The notes beneath the pieces are model-generated. The model was not told the DNA's origin and ran no database searches. It worked only from the letters and a program-made list of their open reading frames with translations. A program made the position numbers and the translations under genes. Source: Pseudomonas sp. (GTDB taxonomy: Bacteria; Pseudomonadota; Gammaproteobacteria; Pseudomonadales; Pseudomonadaceae). From it: 6,295 nt of DNA. The DNA lies in the NCBI GenBank assembly GCA_030654635.1, contig JAURXE010000500.1, positions 1 through 6,295 on the forward strand, in the 5' to 3' direction. How positions within the stretch are numbered: position 1 is the stretch's first letter; each line of letters starts with the position of its first letter. Shown piece by piece: positions 1-3,717 of this stretch.

Positions 1-135
1 GTCGATGCCTTTCGCAAGCACTGCCTGCTCAATGGCCTGGACGATATCGGCCTGACCCTGCAGGAAGGCGAGGCCATTGCGGCTTTCGAAGCCAAGCATC
101 GGCAGAGCCAGCCTTGGTTGTTTGGCGCGCTGTAG
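1..135 (+). CDS. leuD: 3-isopropylmalate dehydratase small subunit, C-terminal end (partial)
   Basis: Only the last 44 codons and the TAG stop are inside the window; the rest of a roughly 212-aa family protein lies to the left. The visible peptide includes [18 protein letters not shown] and ends PWLFGAL. The first is the conserved C-terminal motif of LeuD, in which the substrate-side loop is followed by the '[10 protein letters not shown]' helix. LeuD pairs with the iron-sulfur subunit LeuC to isomerise 2-isopropylmalate to 3-isopropylmalate in the cytoplasm, the second step committed to leucine. The next gene, leuB, starts 63 bases after the stop and uses the product of this enzyme, so co-transcription is likely. 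The identification is firm from this motif and the neighbour; nothing can be said about the missing N-terminal part. Confidence 0.95.
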   Translation, partial: VDAFRKHCLLNGLDDIGLTLQEGEAIAAFEAKHRQSQPWLFGAL

Positions 136-186
136 GGCGGCCTTATCGCGCAGCAGATTGAGAGCGGCGCTTTTAACGAATTGATT

Positions 187-201
187 GAGAGAGACGTAAT
201 G
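187..201 (+). promoter_or_regulatory. leuB ribosome binding site and start choice
   Basis: A purine run GAGAGAGA (187-194) sits 4 bases before ATG 199, with its GAGAG core at 189-193. A TTG at 181 is in frame and would add six residues (MIERDV), but those residues are encoded by this very Shine-Dalgarno-like run and match no part of the LeuB family start. ATG 199 gives [16 protein letters not shown], the usual pseudomonad N-terminus and a 360-aa protein. Confidence 0.75.
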
Positions 202-1281
202 AGCAAGCAGATTCTGATTCTTCCCGGCGACGGTATCGGCCCGGAAATCATGGCCGAAGCGGTCAAGGTGCTGGAGCTGGTTAACGACAAATACAGCCTG
301 GGTTTTGAGCTGTCGTTCGACGAGCTGGGCGGCGCCGCCTACGAGAAATATGGCGTGCCACTGGCCGATGAGACCCTGGAGCGTGCCCGCGCCGCCGATG
401 CGATTCTGCTCGGTGCGGTCGGTGGCCCGCAGTGGGACAAAATCGAGCCAGCCCTGCGCCCAGAGCGTGGCCTGCTGAAAATCCGTTCGCAACTGGGTCT
501 GTTCGCCAACCTGCGACCAGCGATTCTCTATCCGCAACTGGCCGAAGCTTCGTCGCTCAAGCCTGAAGTGGTGTCGGGGCTGGATATTCTGATCGTGCGT
601 GAGCTGACCGGTGGCATCTACTTCGGTCAGCCGCGCGAAACCCTGGTGCTGGAAGATGGCCAGCGCATGGCCTACGACACCCTGCCGTACAGCGAGAGCG
701 AAATCAGCCGGATCGCCCGGGTCGGTTTCGACATGGCGCGGGTCCGTGGCAAAAAGCTTTGCTCGGTGGACAAGGCCAACGTGCTGGCCTCCAGCCAATT
801 GTGGCGCACCGTGGTGATGGAGGTGGCCAAGGATTATCCGGACGTCGAACTCAGCCACATGTATGTCGACAACGCCGCCATGCAGTTGGTACGTGCGCCT
901 AAGCAGTTCGATGTGATGGTCACCGACAACTTGTTCGGCGATATCTTGTCTGATGAAGCGTCGATGCTCACTGGCTCTATCGGCATGCTGCCGTCGGCCT
1001 CCCTGGATGCCAATAACAAGGGCATGTATGAGCCTTGCCACGGTTCTGCGCCGGATATTGCAGGGCAGGGGATTGCTAACCCGCTGGCGACCATTCTCTC
1101 GGTATCGATGTTGCTGCGTTATAGCTTCAACCTGAGTGAGGCGGCGGCGGCCATCGAGCAAGCGGTGAGTCTGGTGCTGGATCAAGGCCTGCGTACTGGC
1201 GATATTTATTCGCCGGGCATGACCAAGGTCGGTACTGCGGCCATGGGCGATGCGGTAGTCGCGGCCCTGCGTAATTTGTGA
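199..1281 (+). CDS. leuB: 3-isopropylmalate dehydrogenase
   Basis: This cytoplasmic, metal- and NAD-dependent enzyme oxidises and decarboxylates 3-isopropylmalate to 2-oxoisocaproate, the penultimate step of leucine synthesis. The 360-residue product is family length. It starts with the GDGIGPE motif (10-16). The substrate-binding arginines R96, R106 ([11 protein letters not shown]) and R134 (VRELTGG) are present, as are catalytic Y141 and K192 and the metal-binding aspartates D224, D248 and D252. The last two lie in the family signature [20 protein letters not shown] (244-263). The adenine-side NAD loop is [14 protein letters not shown] (282-295), with D286 marking NAD rather than NADP preference. 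Residue roles are transferred from known LeuB enzymes. Upstream is leuD; downstream, after a small palindrome, comes asd. Nothing is truncated or odd. Tartrate or isocitrate dehydrogenase relatives are excluded by the arginine set and the leu neighbourhood. Confidence 0.98.
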   Translation: MSKQILILPGDGIGPEIMAEAVKVLELVNDKYSLGFELSFDELGGAAYEKYGVPLADETLERARAADAILLGAVGGPQWDKIEPALRPERGLLKIRSQLGLFANLRPAILYPQLAEASSLKPEVVSGLDILIVRELTGGIYFGQPRETLVLEDGQRMAYDTLPYSESEISRIARVGFDMARVRGKKLCSVDKANVLASSQLWRTVVMEVAKDYPDVELSHMYVDNAAMQLVRAPKQFDVMVTDNLFGDILSDEASMLTGSIGMLPSASLDANNKGMYEPCHGSAPDIAGQGIANPLATILSVSMLLRYSFNLSEAAAAIEQAVSLVLDQGLRTGDIYSPGMTKVGTAAMGDAVVAALRNL

Positions 1282-1289
1282 TTTTTTGC

Positions 1290-1309
1290 CGCGCGGCCAT
1301 GGCTGCGCG
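1290..1309 (+). other. GC-rich palindrome between leuB and asd
   Basis: The bases CGCGCGGC-CATG-GCTGCGCG form an 8-bp stem (one G-U pair) around a 4-base loop, starting 8 bases after the leuB stop and ending 25 bases before the asd start. The downstream tail (CTGACTCTTTATT) has only a short, broken T run, so this is at best a weak intrinsic terminator. It could instead be a pause site or an mRNA-stabilising hairpin that lets the two genes be expressed at different levels. Confidence 0.4.
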
Positions 1310-1334
1310 CTGACTCTTTATTGAAGGTAGTGCT

Positions 1335-2447
1335 ATGAAGCGCGTAGGTCTGATCGGTTGGCGGGGCATGGTGGGTTCGGTGCTGATGCAGCGAATGTTA
1401 GAAGAGCGGGATTTCGACTTGATCGAGCCGGTGTTCTTCACCACCTCCAATGTGGGTGGTCAGGGCCCGGCAGTGGGCAAAGAAGTGGCGCCACTGAAAG
1501 ACGCTTACAGCATTGAGGAGCTGAAAAGCCTCGACGTGATTCTCACCTGCCAAGGCGGCGACTACACCAGCGAAGTTTTCCCCAAGCTGCGCGAAGCCGG
1601 CTGGAAAGGCTACTGGATCGATGCCGCCTCAACCCTGCGGATGGCCGACGAGTCGGTGATAGTGCTGGATCCGGTCAACCGCAAGGTGATTGACCAGTCG
1701 CTGGATGCTGGCGCTAAAGACTATATCGGTGGTAACTGCACCGTCAGCTTGATGCTGATGGCCCTGGGCGGCCTGTATGAGGCCGGCTTGGTCGAGTGGA
1801 TGAGTGCCATGACCTATCAGGCGGCCAGCGGCGCCGGTGCGCAGAATATGCGTGAGCTGATCAAGCAAATGGGCGCCACCCATGCGGCGGTGGCCGATGA
1901 CTTGGCCAATCCGGCCAGCGCTATTCTGGATAGCGACCGTAAAGTGGCCGAGGCGATGCGCAGCGATGCTTACCCGACCGATAACTTCGGCGTGCCGTTG
2001 GCCGGCAGCCCGATCCCCTGGATCGACAAGGAGCTGCCTAACGGCCAGAGCCGTGAAGAGTGGAAAGGTCAGGCGGAGACCAATAAGATTCTCGGGCGCA
2101 ACAAAAGCCCGATTCCAATCGACGGTTTTTGCGTGCGCATCGGTGCTATGCGCTGTCACAGCCAGGCACTGACCATCAAGCTGAACAAGGATGTGCCGCT
2201 GGCGGATATCGAAAGCCTGATCAGTCAGCACAACCCCTGGGTCAAGCTGGTGCCCAATCAGCGCGAGGCGAGTATTCGTGAGCTGTCACCGACCGCAGTC
2301 ACCGGCACCCTCAGCGTACCTGTGGGGCGTTTGCGCAAGATGAACATGGGTTCGCAGTACCTGGGCGCCTTCACCGTGGGCGATCAGCTACTGTGGGGCG
2401 CGGCCGAGCCGTTGCGGCGCATGCTGCGGATTCTGCTGGAGCGTTAA
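1335..2447 (+). CDS. asd: aspartate-semialdehyde dehydrogenase
   Basis: Asd reduces L-aspartyl-4-phosphate to aspartate semialdehyde with NADPH. This is the branch point to diaminopimelate and lysine (hence peptidoglycan), threonine, methionine and isoleucine, so the gene is normally essential without supplements. The 370-aa product belongs to the proteobacterial (E. coli-type, about 367 aa) subfamily. The NADP loop is [13 protein letters not shown] (5-17) and the phosphate-binding arginine is in STLR (R102). The active-site motif GGNCTVSLM places the catalytic cysteine at C135, and Q162 lies in [11 protein letters not shown]. Substrate residues E241 and K244 are present, and R268 and H275 lie in [13 protein letters not shown]. 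These roles come from the well-studied E. coli enzyme, with numbering shifted by one after about residue 240. The ATG at 1335 is preceded by GAAGG (1323-1327) with a 7-base spacer. The gene follows leuB by 53 bases and may share its transcript. It differs clearly in subfamily from the paralogue just downstream. Confidence 0.98.
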   Translation: MKRVGLIGWRGMVGSVLMQRMLEERDFDLIEPVFFTTSNVGGQGPAVGKEVAPLKDAYSIEELKSLDVILTCQGGDYTSEVFPKLREAGWKGYWIDAASTLRMADESVIVLDPVNRKVIDQSLDAGAKDYIGGNCTVSLMLMALGGLYEAGLVEWMSAMTYQAASGAGAQNMRELIKQMGATHAAVADDLANPASAILDSDRKVAEAMRSDAYPTDNFGVPLAGSPIPWIDKELPNGQSREEWKGQAETNKILGRNKSPIPIDGFCVRIGAMRCHSQALTIKLNKDVPLADIESLISQHNPWVKLVPNQREASIRELSPTAVTGTLSVPVGRLRKMNMGSQYLGAFTVGDQLLWGAAEPLRRMLRILLER

Positions 2448-2505
2448 GCGTTGTGGCTGGCGGTCGCGAGGTTGGTGCGGGCGCTGGTTTAAAATTGCCT
2501 GGGTG

Positions 2506-2534
2506 CGGGGTGGCGGTTACAGTGCCGCTCCCCG
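2506..2534 (+). terminator. Stem-loop after asd, possible weak terminator or attenuator
   Basis: CGGGG-T-GGCGG pairs with CCGCT-CCCCG around an 8-base loop (2517-2524). The stem has about 10 base pairs, including one G-U pair, with a single bulged T at 2511. It is followed by TTTC, a very short T run. It lies 59 bases after the asd stop and ends 9 bases before the Shine-Dalgarno of the next gene. It could end some asd transcripts, partly attenuate the downstream gene, or protect the 3' end of the asd mRNA. The pairing is seen directly; the function is inferred. Confidence 0.45.
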
Positions 2535-2542
2535 TTTCGCCT

Positions 2543-2557
2543 GAGGTCATGCTGTGA
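2543..2557 (+). promoter_or_regulatory. Ribosome binding site and GTG start of the USG-1-type gene
   Basis: GAGG (2543-2546) is 7 bases before GTG 2554, good spacing for this start. An ATG at 2549 lies only 2 bases from the GAGG and reads ATG-CTG-TGA, a three-codon frame whose stop overlaps the GTG. It is in another frame and cannot start the protein. GTG 2554 yields MSQSFNIAVVGATG, which matches the family N-terminus. Confidence 0.7.
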
Positions 2558-3564
2558 GCCAATCTTTTAATATCGCCGTAGTCGGCGCCACTGGCACGCT
2601 CGGTGAAACCTTGGTGCAGTTGTTGGAAGAACGCGACTTTCCGGTGGGCACTTTGCACCTGCTGGCCAGTGCTGAGTCGGCTGGGCATTCGTTGCCATTC
2701 AAAGGTAAAAATCTGCGCGTGCGTGAAGTCGAGGGTTTCGATTTTGCACAGGTGCAACTGGTGTTTTTTGCCGCCAGCGAAAAGGTTACTACGCGATTTG
2801 CCCCGCTAGCCCACAAGGCAGGGTGCAGCTTGATCGACCTCAGCGGCGCTTTGCCGCTCGAACAGGCGCCGCGGCTGGTGCCGGAGGCGAATGCCGAGCT
2901 GCTTAAAAGTCTCTCCGCGCCCTATCAATTGACCAGTCCAAGCCCGTCTGTGGTTGCCTTGGCAACGGTACTGGCGCCTTTACGTGGGTTGCTTGAATTA
3001 CAGCGAGTGACGGTGACAGCCTGCTTGGCGGTGTCCAGCCAGGGGCGAGAAGGTGTAGCCGAGTTGGCACGGCAAACCGCAGAGCTGCTGAATGTACGGC
3101 CACTGGAGCCGCGTTTTTTTGATCGGCAAATCGCCTTTAACCTGTTGCCGCAAGCGGGTGCTGTCGATGCGGCCGGTCATGGGCTGCTTGAGTTGCGACT
3201 GGCGCGCGAACTCAAACAGGTATTGGCTATGCCGGCGTTGTCGGTGGCGGCAACCTGTGTGTTAGCACCGGTGTTTTTTGGCGATAGTTTAAGTCTGTCG
3301 GTGCAAACCGGCGCTGCGGTTGATCTGTCGGCTATTGCTGCTGCTTTGGAATTGGCCGCAAGTGTCGAGTTTGTGGCATCGGGTGATTATCCAACGGCAG
3401 TTGGCGATGCGGTTGGTCAAGATGAGATCTATGTCGGCCGGCTGCGCAGCGGGTTGGATGATTTGACTGAACTGAATTTGTCGATTGCGTCTGATAATGT
3501 GCGAAAAGGTGCTTCACTGAACGCTGTGCAAATAGCCGAGTTGTTGATAAAACACCATCTGTAA
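2554..3564 (+). CDS. USG-1-type aspartate-semialdehyde dehydrogenase paralogue, probable pseudoenzyme
   Basis: The 336-aa product has the semialdehyde-dehydrogenase fold: an NAD(P)-binding start AVVGATGTLGETLVQLL (8-24), the IDLSGAL element (94-100), and a C-terminal family signature SDNVRKGASLNAVQIAELL (313-331). It resembles the Gram-positive/Vibrio-type ASADH subfamily and the USG-1 proteins encoded near truA in enterobacteria, not the catalytic Asd encoded just upstream. The active-site segment that should read roughly CPNCST is SPSPSV (128-133), so the nucleophilic cysteine is gone. The TYQAVSGAG motif is TACLAVSSQG (155-164), with the Gln replaced by Leu. The HS motif of the basic catalytic His is GDS (243-245). 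Dehydrogenase activity is therefore unlikely, and automatic labels as a second Asd would be misleading. The reading frame is intact, so it is a maintained protein and not a pseudogene. Its function is unknown. It uses four TTA leucine codons, against none in leuB and one in asd. Confidence 0.88.
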   Translation: MSQSFNIAVVGATGTLGETLVQLLEERDFPVGTLHLLASAESAGHSLPFKGKNLRVREVEGFDFAQVQLVFFAASEKVTTRFAPLAHKAGCSLIDLSGALPLEQAPRLVPEANAELLKSLSAPYQLTSPSPSVVALATVLAPLRGLLELQRVTVTACLAVSSQGREGVAELARQTAELLNVRPLEPRFFDRQIAFNLLPQAGAVDAAGHGLLELRLARELKQVLAMPALSVAATCVLAPVFFGDSLSLSVQTGAAVDLSAIAAALELAASVEFVASGDYPTAVGDAVGQDEIYVGRLRSGLDDLTELNLSIASDNVRKGASLNAVQIAELLIKHHL

Positions 3565-3583
3565 AAGATACTTAGCGTTAGAT

Positions 3584-3612
3584 TTGAAGAATCATTCTAA
3601 CTTAGCAATACT
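3584..3612 (+). promoter_or_regulatory. Candidate sigma-70 promoter for fimV
   Basis: TTGAAG (3584-3589) and AATACT (3607-3612) each match four of six bases of the -35 and -10 consensus and are separated by 17 bases. Transcription would start near 3618-3620, about 100 bases before the fimV ATG. The position, just after the end of the upstream gene in a comparatively AT-rich stretch, supports it; no other pair this good was seen in the gap. It is a consensus match only. Confidence 0.38.
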
Positions 3613-3624
3613 GGCTTGGCTGAA

Positions 3625-3663
3625 CGCTGACGGGAATTCGCCGCAAGGCGCATGCGGTCAGTG
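3625..3663 (+). promoter_or_regulatory. Structured leader element upstream of fimV
   Basis: An outer 7-bp stem, CGCTGAC (3625-3631) with GTCAGTG (3657-3663) including one G-U pair, encloses an internal loop. Inside it is a 4-bp hairpin CGCC-GCAA-GGCG (3639-3650) capped by a GNRA-class tetraloop. A competing pairing is possible: CCGCA (3641-3645) with TGCGG (3653-3657). If transcription begins near 3619, this would be the very 5' end of the fimV mRNA. There is no T run after it, so it does not look like a terminator. It could stabilise the message or bind a regulator; no known riboswitch family was recognised. Confidence 0.4.
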
Positions 3664-3688
3664 ACTTGAGACCCTCGCGTACGTCGAG

Positions 3689-3710
3689 AAAAAAAAGATA
3701 AAACAAAGGA
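3689..3710 (+). promoter_or_regulatory. A-rich tract and Shine-Dalgarno of fimV
   Basis: Eight consecutive A residues (3689-3696) are followed by a further A-rich stretch leading into AAAGGA (3705-3710), 7 bases before ATG 3718. Unpaired A-rich sequence directly before a Shine-Dalgarno favours ribosome loading. In pseudomonads such tracts can also be Hfq/Crc targets; binding here is only a possibility. The Shine-Dalgarno itself clearly supports the chosen start. Confidence 0.6.
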
Positions 3711-3717
3711 TCACGCT

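Noticed and set aside
181..198. In-frame TTG start that would extend leuB by six residues
   Set aside because: The added residues are encoded by the purine-rich Shine-Dalgarno region, and family members begin at the residue encoded by ATG 199.
1629..2231. A 200-codon open frame on the minus strand inside asd
   Set aside because: It is also codon-aligned antisense to a strongly conserved gene, with no credible ribosome binding site or recognisable domain. It is a by-product of codon bias.
2549..2557. Three-codon frame ATG-CTG-TGA overlapping the GTG start of the USG-1-type gene, possibly a coupling peptide
   Set aside because: The ATG is only 2 bases from the GAGG and is easily explained by chance. 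There is no evidence that it is translated.
2554..3564. Calling the second dehydrogenase-like gene a decayed pseudogene
   Set aside because: The frame is uninterrupted, its length is normal for the USG-1 family, and the conserved N- and C-terminal motifs remain. Loss of catalysis is not loss of the gene.
3674..3696. CTCG/CGAG hairpin next to the octa-A tract read as a terminator
   Set aside because: On the + strand the run after the stem is A, not T. On the minus strand the T run precedes the stem. Neither orientation gives an intrinsic terminator.
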